64,000 nucleotides of DNA, taken from NCBI GenBank assembly GCA_021186555.1, contig JAJKFL010000004.1, positions 21,356,406-21,420,405 on the forward strand. The letters are read 5' to 3'. The notes beneath the pieces were generated by a model. It saw only the letters and a program-made list of their open reading frames with translations. It had not been told where the DNA came from and ran no database searches. Positions 44,985 through 56,689 of this stretch are shown here, piece after piece. Source of the stretch: Reticulitermes speratus. Taxonomy: Eukaryota > Arthropoda > Insecta > Blattodea > Rhinotermitidae. Within the stretch, counting starts at the first letter, position 1, and every line of letters begins with the position of its first letter. Both the position numbers and the translations under genes were made by a program.

Positions 44985-45800
44985 GTCCATGGAACAAGAG
45001 TCCTACTGGAGAAGCTAAAACTTCCTCAGCCAGTCAACATATTTCTCGCATTATATGGACCCAGAAGGTTCTTCGCCGTGTTCACAAGAGCCAGCCACAT
45101 GTTCTATCCTCAGTCAAATTGATCCACTCCATGTCCTCCAATTCTCTTTAAGATGTAGTTTAATATTATTCTCCCATTCACGCCTACATCTTCCTAATAG
45201 TCCTGTAATAGATGTTTCCCCTCCAAAACCCTGCAGGCCTACGCATTTCACTTCTTCCCTACACGTATGACAAGTCATTCGTATCTCATCATACTTCATT
45301 TGATCACCCGACTAATATCTGGTCACTGCGCTACAAGCCGGAAGGTAGCGGTTTCCATTCCCGATGGGGCCATTGGAATTTTTCATTGACTTAATTCTTC
45401 TGGCCGCACTATGGCCATGGGGTCGACTCAGCCTGTAACAGAAATTAGCGCCAGGTATGTCTCCTGGGGGTAAAAGCGGCCATTGCATAGGGCTAATAAC
45501 CTTGCCATCTTCATGTGCCGATTGTCTAGAAATTCTGGGGGCCTCAACCTCCTGGAGCCCTAAGGGGCTGTCCAGGCCTGTAATGGGATTGCTTTATTAA
45601 TATCTGGCGGAGAACAAAAATCATCATACTCCTCATTATGCAAAAGTCTTCAATCACCTCTGACTTCCTCCCTCCTAGACCTAAATATTTTCCTCAACAC
45701 CCCACTCTCGACCAACCTTCAGCCTATTTTCTTCTTCCCTTAATGTGAGAGAATATGTTTCACAACCACAAACTGGCGAAACAATTGGCAAACTCTTACG
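44985..45800 (-). pseudogene. RTE-like LINE 3' end, interrupted by SINE-C
   Basis: Minus strand, tail-to-tail with the previous copy. On plus it starts 'CCATGGAACAAGAGTCCTAC' after an (AAGT)n tail. It continues through 'ATTATATGGACCCAGAAGG' and 'TTTGATCACCCGACTAATAT', is interrupted at 45,323-45,597, and resumes 'TCATTATGCAAAAGTC...' to a 'GCETYSLTLREE' block near 45,770 (minus). The frame is broken at several places. Confidence 0.78.
45323..45597 (+). repeat. SINE-C inserted in RTE-like LINE, 10-bp TSD
   Basis: Target duplications TAATATCTGG at 45,313-45,322 and 45,598-45,607, part of the LINE's conserved '...ACCCGAATAATATTTGGTG' region. The copy is 5' truncated within the A box ('TCACTGCGCTACAAGCCGG'). 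The B box is altered ('AGCGGTTTCCATTCCCG') and the rest of the body and 3' end are complete. Confidence 0.93.
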
Positions 45801-45859
45801 TTTGCACATTTTTCATCTTTATATTCTTAACTAGCAAACCGAAGGACAAACTATTCTGG

Positions 45860-47000
45860 AGAGAATGGTAGCGGGCATTCCCTTAATTTATTCTGCTCTT
45901 AATTTCTTCATGCATGTAGTTTTTATTTGTTAGTGTCCTTTCCAGATATTTGCAATTTGCCAAGTTTTAGAAGGTTTTGTTTCCTATCTTTATAGTCCTC
46001 AGGCCTGGCAGTACACACAGCGTCTATTTCGCAATGTAGTTATTTATAACACAGCAATAAAAATAACAAAGTAAAAATTAAATATAATATAAATGCAGTT
46101 ATATTTCTTTAACAGTCTTTGATTAAAATTGTGAAAGTTATATTCTAGGGCGAATATCCATAAATATAAGTTGTACTGAAAATAAAAATTTTGATAATCA
46201 TAAATTAACAATTCACAATATCGACTTACACAAAATACAGCTTTCAAGAAATATTTAAGAACGTTCAATAAGCACAGTTCAAAGCAATAAACTGGACATT
46301 CATTCAAACGTACCAAAAACCTGAAGTAACATACAACTATTGTGGTAGCATAATTCGAAGGTTTAACACTACTAGTACGTATTTAAAATGAATGGAAGCA
46401 ATTACACCCACCTGCCTTCTTTACAATCAGTCTGATAAAATCTATGACAATGTTGTTATTGATACAAAATATAAATTAACACAACCGATATGGAGGCTGG
46501 CGTTGTGTGTCTTTAAGGAGGGCAAATCCATCGAGAGATCAGGGAAAAAAAACTGAATAAATTATAAAACTGGAGATTACAGAAAAATACAGCTTTTGAA
46601 TACTGCTGCTACTGCTGCTGTTGTGGATTATCGTCACAACATCTAATCACATAAATCACGTACGGTTCAACTGGCAATCAAGATCGAGTCAATGACGTGA
46701 AACATTTGTGACGCAGGCATGAAATCGACTGCAAGAAAACTAACGCAATTTATCTTGTATTCAGGCCACAAGTCTCCACATAAGCCTATCTGGATGAATA
46801 ATGTGATAACTTTAATGAGCAGAACTATCCTAGTACTGTTCCATTTCTATGGAAATTCACTTCATCGCCGTCTCCATCACGCGAATCACCGCAGAAGGCC
46901 GAAATAGTAGACACATTGACAATGCCCACAAAGCTTCAATACCTATTTCCGACAAAAGTTTCCGGCGGAAATACAATGGAAAGAGGTCACCTGGAAGATC
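45860..47000. other. no recognisable feature
   Basis: AT-rich sequence; the minus-strand 90-codon frame at 46,044-46,316 is low-complexity Phe/Tyr-rich and is unlikely to be coding. Confidence 0.45.
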
Positions 47001-47012
47001 AAGATACAGATG

Positions 47013-47060
47013 TTGATGATGATAATGATGATGATAATAATAATAATAATAATAATAATA
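47013..47060. repeat. (GAT)n/(AAT)n compound microsatellite
   Basis: A GAT-rich stretch passes into about nine AAT units. Confidence 0.92.
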
Positions 47061-47617
47061 GCGTTAATCACAAAAAATTCATTTTTTTCGATTCGTATTC
47101 GATTGAGTTGGCTTTCAGTACGACCTAGTAACAGGTCTCTATTATTGAGCGATACCTCCCGAGTTAAATAATACCAAGGACAAGCGTTTTTCTCCAGCAA
47201 ATCCTAGTACTTGAACTGACATAAACCTCCCAGCAATGTCGCGGATACTTGTAACAGTAAACAGCACAGGTACGCAAGGTTGTTTAAATGGCCACGTATC
47301 AACAACTGTTATTTCTGTTCAGTGGTTAAACAGAAATTATACTCGACAGATATTTCTACCATGAGAAAATGCGCCTAACCATGCAATTATATAACGTTCC
47401 ATACTTTTCCACGCGCCTGGACGTTCAAACACTTCAGTGACGCGTTAACAAAGGTCCGTATAACATCTGTGAACAAAAAGAAGAAGGAGCGGACATTAAT
47501 CCTTTAAAGACTAGGTGGAAGTAATTTTCTCTTCGTGCTCCCCGATTTCCGAAAGGGGATTGCTTTTTGGAAAGTTCCCAGGCTTCGCCCATTTGTCCTT
47601 CTGGTAAGAGCAACACG

Positions 47618-47803
47618 TAGATAATGATGAGTATGGAGCACTGTGGAATGATGCTGACAGGGGAAAACTGAAGTACTCGAAGCAAAGCCTGTCCCAGTGT
47701 CACTTTGTCCACTACAAATCCCACATGGACTGACCTGGGATCCAGCCCGAGTCTCCGCGGTGAGAGGCCGGTGACTAACTGCCTGAGCCATGGCACGGAC
47801 TTT
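47618..47803 (-). repeat. SINE-A, 3' truncated
   Basis: On plus 'GATGAGTATGGAGCACTGTG' to 'CTGAGCCATGGCACGG'. The head (minus 'CCGTGCCATGGCTCAGG') is intact, the B box is altered ('GGGCTGGATCCCAGG'), and the 3' quarter with tail is missing. It abuts the left end of the repeat F copy at 47.80 kb. Confidence 0.8.
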
Positions 47804-48031
47804 TGAAGACTGACTGGCCTGCATTATATTTAAAGATCCAGTTCGTACTGCGCAGTAAACAATTCCGTCTTGGTTATAAAGACCAATCAGTTAATGCTGT
47901 ATAGGGAAATAACCAATATTTGTCATTAGATCCATACAAATCACATAAACGCACTCTGTAGGCAGAACGGAGAAATTTGTAGTGTTAACTCTAGTGGTAA
48001 ATACAATAACCACTAGGCTTTAAAGGGTTAA
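47803..48031 (+). repeat. repeat F copy
   Basis: 'GACTGGCCTGCATTATATTT', 'AAAGATCCAGTTCGTACTGC', 'GACCAATCAGTTAATGCTGT', 'CACTCTGTAGGCAGAACGG' and right end 'GGCTTTAAAGGGTTAA' at 48,031. Collinear with the 43.1 and 49.1 kb copies. Confidence 0.62.
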
Positions 48032-48194
48032 ATATTAAATTCAAAGATTTTTAAATTGGTTGACCTTAATTTTTCGTTAATCACGGGGCAGCAGTTTAGT
48101 GAGTTTTTTATTTTATTTATCTGCTGTTTGCTGTTAATTTTACGACGGTTTCAGTATCTCAACTACATGGGGTCGAAAGGTGGGATGAATGATG

Positions 48195-48390
48195 CCTAAT
48201 ATTGAAGTGGAAGTGATGATGTAAGAATCGGTTGCGGCATAATTCCGGGCACGATTACCGTATCCGCACAAAGGCGCAGAAGCAACCATGAAAAGCACAG
48301 TCCGTGTAGTCGGTGCCCCATCTGAGATTCGATCCGCAAAACTTTCGGATGAAAGTCGTACGGCAGCCTGGTGGATAATTTTGGGTTTCA
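48195..48390 (-). repeat. possible further tRNA-derived SINE
   Basis: Minus strand 'TTTCATCCGAAAGTTTTGCG' followed by 'GATCGAATCTCAGATGGGGC' resembles an anticodon arm and a B box, as in a tRNA-headed SINE. No second copy in the window and no TSD, so this is only a suggestion. Confidence 0.3.
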
Positions 48391-49099
48391 AGTCCCGTGT
48401 AATCGTGTGCCTGTATATTTTCATGACATCTGTTTACACAGTTTTCCTAATTACCCTGTCACACGCTCACAGTAACTTACACCTCTGATCCGGTAAATAA
48501 TTTGTGGACTGGGTCTCTAAGAGGGCCATAAACAAAACACTGTCCTTAAACACCGGCAAGCAGTGACGTCGCGCTTTTCTCATCTTTAAAGCGTGAATTT
48601 TAAGATATTGTAAAGCGTGACTTCAATAACCTTTATGTATGCCCTTATACATAGCAGTTTCTATCAAATCCATTTTGGTGTATGGGTGCCTTGCGTGATA
48701 CTGAACATTACGATAAACTTATGCTCTCTCAGGGGCACAGAGCTTGTTGGCACCAAAGTGCGTGTGTCAAGTCCGACGAAAGTTTTGTTTACTGTCCCAC
48801 TCGCAAATTATTTGCCGGTCAATAGACCTTAATCTGCACAAGTCACGATTCATGTTGAATGCAGGATAAAGTAACATCAATATGATAGAAAATAAATCCT
48901 TTGAAAACCATGCAAACTTAGATAATGGAGGAACATCACTAACAAATTAAAACTGTAAGCATAAGTAACTCAAGAGCAGATTAAATTCGGAGAGTGCCTG
49001 CTACCATTCGTCCCATAATTGCTTGTTTTTACTTTTCCTGAGTATACAGAACCATAATTTTGCCTGTTGCTGTATACGGGGTTGAATCTTGGCTTCACA

Positions 49100-49334
49100 T
49101 TACCCCTTTAAAGACGAAAGGTGTCTGTTTTATATAAGGCCTCAGTGCGTATCACGCAGTAAACGCTCTCCATCTCGGTTATACAAAACCAATCTGTTAA
49201 TGTTGTACAAAGCAAAAGTCGCTGTTTGTTCTGAGATCCATACAGAACACATAAAAGCAATGTGGGCACCACGTAGAATTTTTGAATGTTAAACCTGGTG
49301 GTACGTAAAGTAACCGCTAAGTTTCAAAGGTTAA
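49100..49334 (+). repeat. repeat F copy, both ends visible
   Basis: Left end 'TTACCCCTTTAAAGACG', right end 'AAGTTTCAAAGGTTAA': imperfect inverted ends with 'CCTTTAAAG' character, 235 bp. The interior matches the other copies ('CACGCAGTAAACGC', 'AACCAATCTGTTAATGTTG', 'GTTAAACCTGGTGGTACG'). Confidence 0.62.
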
Positions 49335-49344
49335 GGGAACAATA

Positions 49345-49770
49345 GAACATGAGGGCTTTCGAAAACAGGGTGCTGAGAAAGATATCTGGCTATAAGGAAA
49401 TAACAGGAGAATGGAGAAAACTGCATAATGTGGAGCTTCACGTTTGCATTCCTTACCAAATATTATGGGGCATGAGGTACATATGGAGGAGAAAATAAAT
49501 GCATGGAGGGTTACGTTGTGGAAACTTGCAAAAACGAGACCACTTGAAAAACACACGCGTAGATAGGAGAATAATATTAACCGGCTCTTACAAACAGTAA
49601 ACAGTATGGGATGGTGTAAAGTGATTAATATGCCTCAGGATAGCAACAAGGGGCGGGAAATTTTGTGAAAACAGTAACGGCCCTGCGGGTTACATAAAAT
49701 TCGGTGAATTTATTAAAAAGCTCGGAAATCGTTCTCTTCTCAAGAAGGGCTCTGCTGCATGGAGTTAATT
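49345..49770 (+). pseudogene. RTE-like LINE 3' end, decayed
   Basis: Begins 'CTTTCGAAAACAGGGTGCTG' (FENRVL block) and follows 'AGAATGGAGAAAACTGCATA' (EWRKLHN). It ends 'CTTCTCAAGAAGGGCTCTGC' and 'ATGGAGTTAATTA'. Multiple interruptions. Confidence 0.72.
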
Positions 49771-50477
49771 ATTTCGTATGTGTTCAAGGTATTTGTTTTA
49801 AAACCTGATTAAGGATCAACTTTCTGTCAAGTCCTAAAGAAAAGGAAATTCAGCAATATTGTCTTGTTTTATCAAGCAAAAAGGAGATTTTTCATTAAAA
49901 ACTTTTAAAACTTAAAAGGCGGTTAAATATCAGCAGAAACCTCACTGTTATCACAGTAGTATAAAAATTCTGCAATGTCAATAAATGAATTCAGTCATGA
50001 ACATGGACGGTTAACAAGCACAGTAAATGCATATAAAATGTGGTATTATGTCACGTTATAGGGAGGCAAATAGTTCAACAAAAAGCTGCCCCTTTCTGTC
50101 TTTTCCATAGCGAAAATAACGTTCATGTGGTCAGGCGACCTGTAATTCACTTTATATAAATTACCAGGCTGCAGTCTTAACCTCACAGTTAATAGCCACG
50201 TGGAAGTGCCACGTAAAAACGGAAATCGTAACCTTTATTTAACTATGAAAGTAAAGAAGCCTGACAAAAACACGAGACATTAAATTCGTTAAGTATCTGT
50301 GACACTTTAATGGACGAATTACCAGCGGAAGAGAATTTCTAGTTTTAACGTAAAATCTGTTCCATGGCGTTATCAGTTGTCTGTAGTATAATGTATTACA
50401 GTTTGATGACTGATTCAGTCCTGTAGACTAACGATGCTTTTTTGCGTTTCAAGAATTAACGGCTGATCCTTTTTAGG

Positions 50478-50600
50478 CGCGTTCGCAAAACTGCGAAAAG
50501 CGACTATTAGCTTCGTCATGTCTGTCCGTCCGCATGGAAAAACTCGGCCCCCCTTGGACGGATTTTCATTAAATGGTTTCGCGAACGCACCTCGATGTTA
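50478..50600 (-). repeat. repeat E, internally deleted copy
   Basis: About 120 bp: 'AGGCGCGTTCGCAAAACTGC' on the left, 'CGACTATTAGCTTCGTCATG', 'GTCCGTCCGCATGG', and 'GCGAACGCACCTCGATG' on the right. Both inverted motifs are present while about 400 bp of interior are missing relative to 9.9 kb. Outside the right motif 'GTTGCCTGTCTTGTTCTT' still matches the 9.9 kb left flank as complement, showing that the repeat extends beyond the inverted motifs. Confidence 0.6.
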
Positions 50601-50660
50601 GGTTGCCTGTCTTGTTCTTCTTGTATGAACAATCGGAATAAATGTATAACAAAAACTCTA

Positions 50661-51035
50661 GGCCGTGCCATGGCTCAGGTGTTTTTTTTTGGGTGAAGGG
50701 CCCCGCAGCAGATGCTACGGACGCACCGCAGCCTTAAGGCTTCTTGTGCAACCTGTGATGATGGCTCAGGTGGTTAGTCGCCGGCCTCACACCGCGGAGG
50801 TCCGGGTTCGTTCCCGGGTCGGTCCATGTGGGATTTGTGGTGGAGAAATTGGCACTGGGAAAGGTTTTGCTCCTAGTATTTGGTTTTCCAGTGTCAATTT
50901 CATTCCACCGGTGCTCCATTAAAATGGAAAAGCAGAAAAAAAAGAGCTTCATCATCTTCATCACAGGTTTGCACAATAAGCCTTCAAGGCTGAGGTGCGT
51001 CCGAACCATCTGCTACGGGGCCCTTCAATAAATAA
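50661..51035 (+). repeat. SINE-A, full length, interrupted by another SINE-A
   Basis: Head 'GGCCGTGCCATGGCTCAGG' starts at 50,661, is cut within the A box by a 79-bp reversed fragment, and resumes at 50,761. B box 'GTCCGGGTTCGTTCCCGG', body, and 3' end 'GCTACGGGGCCCTTCAATAA' with an (AAAT)n tail instead of plain poly(A). A short flank match AAACTC on both sides may be its own TSD. Confidence 0.88.
50682..50760 (-). repeat. SINE-A 3' fragment inserted in SINE-A, 12-bp TSD
   Basis: The reversed tail and 3' end 'GGGTGAAGGGCCCCGCAGC' to 'TTCTTGTGCAACCTGTGATG' lie between identical ATGGCTCAGGTG at 50,670-50,681 and 50,761-50,772. That duplicated target is the host SINE's own A box. The copy is 5' truncated to 79 bp including a 9-T (A-tail) run. 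Confidence 0.93.
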
Positions 51036-51039
51036 ATAA

Positions 51040-52235
51040 ATAAACTCAAATAGAAGGAAGGCAATAAGCAGGACTGGTGAATCACAGTCACAACTTCATA
51101 CAGAAAAATATGTTGAAGGAAAATATGTGCTGTACCTTAAACAATACACAATCCGTGAAACTGTTACGTTATTTGAATAATCTAATCGTGTTCACAGAAT
51201 AAAGAACAGTTCTTGTTAAAGGAAGTGTTATATTTTGACGTTATTGCAAGATATAGTAATGCATACGCTAATTACTGTTCTATGTCGTTACATTTATATA
51301 TATATATGTAGGCTACATGAAATATGTTATTTTATCGTGGTTTAGACCGAAGTTTTATAAATGATCTTTCATGAAAACTACACAAAATATTCTCATTAGC
51401 AAAGAAACATTTGGATAAAATGCATAAACATGCCTGAAAACCGAAATTTTATTACGGATGATAAATCGGCTACATTTTACTCCAGATAACATAAAACTAA
51501 GAACACACTCAAGGCTACTCCCCACTTCAATTTCCTCCTAAATTCCTATTTCCCTGCAAGAAGAAGCTGTAACACAGAGGTGAACAGACTCATCAAACCA
51601 TTTCATTAATCAAGCACATCATGACATTCTGTTTCATTGTGAACTTCTAGCATGCAAGAGAATCCAGTTGTGTGTAAGAATACGGATTAAAACTAATTTA
51701 ACGAAGATGGATGTAGCGTAAAGGATGAAACGTTTCTAAAGTAACATAAAAAAGTGTTATTAGCATTACATACGCATGTACAGAGCGTTTCTGAAGTAAG
51801 CGTCACCATTGTACGTGGCATTTTCAGTGCATAAAAGCAACGAAACAAGTCTGTATAAATGCGACATCCTTGGACGCTTCGTTTTCGGTATTTTAACTCT
51901 TTTCAAACGCGATATGCCGAGCGAGTGCAGCGGCACAGAGATACTTCAGATGGATTATACAGTACCAGCTGATACCAATCGCATTGCTCTAGAACAGCAG
52001 GGAACTGGCCGACATGTGCACATGTCTTACCATAGTTTTGTAACGTCATGTCTAAAGAAATATAAATTCATTTTAGATGAATATAACGGTACACTGCTAC
52101 ATATATATATATATACACATAAGCCTATTCCCGTTAAATAAACACCTCCTAACATAAATGAAACTGTGTTCCATATTCCGAGCTGCTGTAAGTGCACGTA
52201 ACAAAATATCGAGAACAATTGGCTGCAGGACAGAC
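51040..52235. other. no recognisable feature
   Basis: AT-rich sequence with (TA)n patches near 51,297-51,308. A 110-codon frame at 51,809-52,141 has no motif I can identify and ends in low-complexity sequence. Confidence 0.4.
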
Positions 52236-52239
52236 GTAC

Positions 52240-52480
52240 GTATTAGGAGGCAACAGGAAGCTGCATAATGAGGCGCTTCATAATGCGTACTTGCACTCTT
52301 GTACTTGTATTAATTAACGCGGCTAACTGCAGGCGAATAATAAAGGCTGGGAAAATAACACACATGTGAAGATGACAAATAAGTACAAAATTTTAGTCGG
52401 GAAACCTCTGAAGAAGAGATCACTTGGGGCAACTATGACTAGAAGGGAGGATAATATTAAAATGACTGTGTTGATGAAAG
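52240..52480 (+). pseudogene. RTE-like LINE fragment, strongly decayed
   Basis: 'AACAGGAAGCTGCATAATGA', 'TTTTAGTCGGGAAACCTCTG' and 'AGGGAGGATAATATTAAAAT' correspond to the RKLHNE, LVGKPE and WEDNIKM blocks of the family in the correct order. No frame survives. Confidence 0.6.
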
Positions 52481-53253
52481 CTGGTTCAGAATAGAGACAT
52501 GCAGCGACTACTTGTGTAAAGGAAAACAAATCTTTGTTTTTTCATGAAGCCGGAGAATTTGACCAGATAAACGACTATTAAATTCTCAATTAAGGCTGTG
52601 CTCCGTAAATTTACACTAAAGTCAAACTACGCCAAACTGTTACGCTTCCCTTCCTGTCGCGGTATCCACACGGATGGGCCTATGGTTAACGATAACCACG
52701 TGACATTATCAGTAATAAAAGCCTTGGGCTTGTTGATGTACTGCATGAAGATCCCTCTGGTCTGTACCAGTAGGTACAGTGGCCAGCTTCGAACGTCGTA
52801 ATGTCTGCTATCCAAAGAACTTATTTCCGCGTCGTCATTGCAGTTAGTCATGAGGGTAGAAGTGTATCCGAGAGAGAGAGCGGTGTTACAATTCATGCAT
52901 AAATTAAACAACATAATCACTACATGTGCAACTCCTTGTCTCCTTGGCGAGAACTGAAGTGTTGGCTTCATGTGATGTGGAGGCAGCTACAGACTGATTG
53001 CCAAGAACATACAATAAAGGTGCTACCTCAGTCCACAGACATTTTAGAAACTTGTTGCGGGGAAAAAGGAAAACTATGTGTAAATTTTCAGTGTTAATTT
53101 GTTTATAAAATAAACACAACACTACCTACACAAGAGCACAAATGGTTGACGTAATCTTCTCTAATGTTCCATATATAAGTGAAAGAATGTAACACTATGC
53201 TCCATATATAAGTGAAATAATACAGCAATATTGAACAGTTTCATACTGTCAGT

Positions 53254-53534
53254 GTCTCTTTTTGTGGAGAAGGGCCCCGCAGCAGTTGCTACGGACGCAC
53301 CGCAGCCTTAAGGCTTATTGTGCATCCCTGTGATGAAGATGAAGAGAAAGGTGATCAGTTTTTTACTTTTTCCAAGTAATGGATCACCGGTGGAATGAAA
53401 TTGACAGGGGAAAACCGAAACCTGTCCCAGTGACACTTTGTCCACCACAAATCCCACATGGACTGACTCGGGATCGAACCCGTGCCTCCGCGGTGGGAGG
53501 CCGGCGACTAACCGCCTGAGCCATGACACGGTCC
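53254..53534 (-). repeat. SINE-A, full length, with 10-bp TSD
   Basis: Duplications TACTGTCAGT at 53,244-53,253 and 53,535-53,544. The 281-bp minus-strand copy has an intact 3' end ('AGAAGGGCCCCGCAGC' on plus), head and B box ('GGATCGAACCCGTGCC'), with a small internal deletion after 'GGGGAAAACCGAAA'. Confidence 0.92.
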
Positions 53535-53824
53535 TACTGTCAGTAATTTAATTTACTTATACTACAGTCGGTATTACATGTAGCACCTATTGTAACTTTA
53601 AGAGACTCCCCTTTCTGCCCACAGAATGTATTCACGTGTTTCGTACGCTTCTCAAAATAAACAGCGATTATTTCCGTAACAGCACAACCGGTTAGTCTCT
53701 ATACTCTATGGATAGCGTAACAAATTAAATTAATTTTTAAATACATGTAGACGAATTTCATGCTTAAAAGGGTGAAACAAATTATTGACAACCCGCTTTC
53801 TTCGAACACATGTGCAACCCTCCA

Positions 53825-53876
53825 AGAAAGAGAAAGAGAGGGAGAGAAGAGACACAGAGAGAGACAGAGAGAGAAG
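53825..53876. repeat. (GA)n-rich tract
   Basis: Imperfect AGAGAG-type simple sequence. Confidence 0.85.
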
Positions 53877-53949
53877 TGTTTTATTTAACGATACTGTCGA
53901 TTGTTAAGCATATACGTGTATAGCGTCGTTGGCAGATGTATAAAATAGA

Positions 53950-54087
53950 TTATGGAGCATTGGTGGGACGATGGTGACGGGGGAAAACAGAAGTACTCTG
54001 ACAGAAATCTGTTCATTGCCACTTTATCCACCATAAATTCATCGACTTGGACATGCCTGAGGTCGGTCCCAGGTCCCCGCGGTGAGA
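53950..54087 (-). repeat. SINE-A fragment joined to repeat E
   Basis: On plus 'TTATGGAGCATTGGTGGGAC' to 'CAGGTCCCCGCGGTGAGAC': the middle of SINE-A with altered B box, lacking head and tail. It is followed within about 10 bp by the interior of repeat E ('GCATGCAAAGCGGTGCATGC'). Confidence 0.65.
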
Positions 54088-54094
54088 CAGCACA

Positions 54095-54512
54095 AATCGC
54101 ATGCAAAGCGGTGCATGCGCCGTATTATATTGTCATCTTGACTTGTCCTGCTCTACCATATTTTTCCACATTGTCTCATAAATGGCATGATTTTCATAAA
54201 AAAGTTATTGAACATAAAATGTGTGTTTTGATTTTCTACACAACTTTTGACCGAAAAATTTCTCATTCTAAGAAGAATTCAGCGAGATACTATCACAAAC
54301 GTACATAGGTCTCCATGTAAAGTACTCGTTATTCTTGTCAGATTTTATTGAGTTTTAACCTTCTCGACAGATTTTCGAAAATATTAAAAATATCGAATTT
54401 CACGAAAATCCGTCCACTGGGAGCCGAGGTGTTCCATGCAGACGGACGGACGGACAGAGGGGCAGACATGACGAAGCTGATAGTCGCTTTTCGCAATTTT
54501 GCGAACGCGCCT
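54095..54512 (+). repeat. repeat E, 5' truncated copy
   Basis: Runs from 'GCATGCAAAGC' through 'CTCTACCATATTTTTCCACA', 'AAAATTTCTCATTCTAAGAA', 'GGGAGCCGAGGTGTTCCATG', 'GACGGACGGACGGACAG' and 'CGCAATTTTGCGAACGCGCC'. Good collinearity with 9.9 kb and less decayed at the 3' end. The left inverted motif is missing. Confidence 0.65.
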
Positions 54513-54944
54513 AAAAAATAACTTAACTGCTCTCTCCGGCCTGTACGTGAAAAATTTTCTTTAGTAACAAATACTGAGGCCAAAGCAATTAGTTCCCATT
54601 GATGATGGGGTCAAGGTGCTCCATGCTTCTACAATGTATGTAACGTTTATTCCCTTTCCACCACTTGTAGCTAGCGCAGGTTATCACGTGGTTGTTTCTT
54701 ACATTCCGGTAAACAGCAAGATAAACGGGGTGCGCATATGGGGAAGTACACTGCAGAGTGGAGTGAAACAGCTGGTGGTAGAAGTGGAGGAGGCGAGCCC
54801 TGGGAATTATATCCGTTGTTTTAGAATGGAGGGCAATATTTGATTTCTGGAATTACATTACCTTTGAAGAATATACAATGCATGACCTTGAAATTCGACA
54901 CTTAAGCTGTTTTGTACTTAAAACTGAATTTTACAAATTTCTAT

Positions 54945-55175
54945 TTATCGTGGCACAGTGACAGTATGAATGCGGTGTGGAACTGCGGCGTTTAGCAGAT
55001 TCATAATGCACACCCTGACGATAGGTGAATGAACACGCGGAAGGGTAACTGACAGGGAGAAACCTAAGTGCTCGGATTTTTTCGCCACAAAACTCACACG
55101 AAATCCTCTGAAATCGAAACCGCGGCTCGACGTTATTAATGCGGCAACTAACCGCTTCAGATATTGCACAGTTTG
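54945..55175 (-). repeat. SINE-A, old diverged copy
   Basis: On minus the head reads 'TGTGCAATATCTGAAGCGG' then 'TTAGTTGCCGC', the B-box region 'CGCGGTTTCGATTTC', and the body 'CTCCCTGTCAGTTACCC', all in SINE-A order but with heavy substitution. Position and spacing support the assignment more than identity. Confidence 0.45.
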
Positions 55176-55179
55176 ATAC

Positions 55180-56685
55180 TGACCTTAAATATGCAAAACA
55201 CTGTACTCACGAGCAGGAATATTTTTGCAGCGTTTATACGTCTTTTATGGCATGAAAATTAAACACTTAAAGAACTTTGCTCTCTCATAGCCTAAGCAAC
55301 AAGTAATCGAACTAGGTGTGTTTGGATGATGGATCGTTGTGTCCATCTCATGCTGGCCTCCAGCTGTTAACAAGTGCAAGGATAATTTCTAACGATGACT
55401 CTTCAAGACCTCTTCGTTACAGCTTTCAAAACCTCTCCTCATCAAACCTCAGGCAAAAATAGAAAACAAAGAACTTCATGATACCTTCGGAAGAAAATGC
55501 AGGAGTAGAGTAGATTGGTGCATTTCAGGGAAGAAAAAGTCACAAAAGCATGTATACGACTAGTAAAGTAGGTCGTGTGTTATACAGCAAGCTCCAGACA
55601 CAACAGTGGGGGGTAGACAACACTTCTATATTTTTGTTCTACGAAGAGAGATGGCTTTCGTTTCAAAGTATTCCCAGTTACGCCATTTCACCTTAATGCC
55701 ATTTAACGAATATCTTTTTCAAACAATATTTGGCGTCGCACTACGCACGATATTGACATGCACACTAACAGACTAGCAATTTGAACGTGTCGTTGCCTAC
55801 TTTAGCACATTAATGCTGTATTCATCGTAGCTCAGAAATGGAATGCGTTTGTTCGCGATTGTGATGCAGTATTATTATTAACCATATCCAGATTGAGGTT
55901 AGAATTTGACACAAACTGTGCAGGCGACCTTAACTGGAAATCAGTAATACTGAAGTTGGGAGTTGTATTACTTGAGCCTATGTGACATAACATTTGAGGC
56001 GTAGCTCGTTAAATGAAGATTAAATAAGATCTTTGAAAGCATTCCGAAGCACAATACTTCAAGTTACATAATTTTCTTTGTAACTTTTAGCCACGGCAAG
56101 GAGTGTATTATTTGCCTAATGATAAAATAATTTAAGACCTAGTAATTTAGAACAACTTGTATTTTTTATGGTAAACTACTACGTAACATAATGCAGTGTA
56201 TAACTCTGATATCAGGCTTGTGGTTTGAATATTTTATTGCATTTCTGCTGTGCATCGTCTGAGACCAGGCACGCATTTTTGGCTGATATAGCTCATTCCC
56301 CTGCTTTACTGTGTTGTATGAATCCTGAAGAAAAGCTACAGATTCAGTACGTACTTGAGCAGCACTGCTGGAAAAGATCGTCAATACAAAGTTCCGTTTC
56401 AAAAGTTGTCCAGCGGGCTCCAAATCGTCTAGAGGGAAAAAACGTTTCTCGCCTACAAATGCGTTTCTGCTTCACGTACCCAACCCACAGACAACTTTCT
56501 ACGGAAACTAGATAGTGATGTTTATGGAAATTACTGATACATTTACCAATAGCAGCATCAGATTCAAGACTAAGTGTGCACAAACACGGTCGCGCGCGGT
56601 CGTAAAAGTACCCAAGCGCCGTAAATATGGCAACCCGCACTGTGGCAGCACATTTTAGAACCAGTTCCTATTTATTGGGACAGAT
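55180..56685. other. no recognisable feature
   Basis: Overlapping short frames of 85-98 codons occur at 56,166-56,640 on both strands; none has a recognisable motif. No repeat of the window recurs here. Confidence 0.4.
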
Positions 56686-56689
56686 TCTT

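Noticed and set aside
54616-54843. 75-codon open frame on plus with hydrophobic start
   Set aside because: No motif, no splice-site context that convinces, no second copy; left unassigned.
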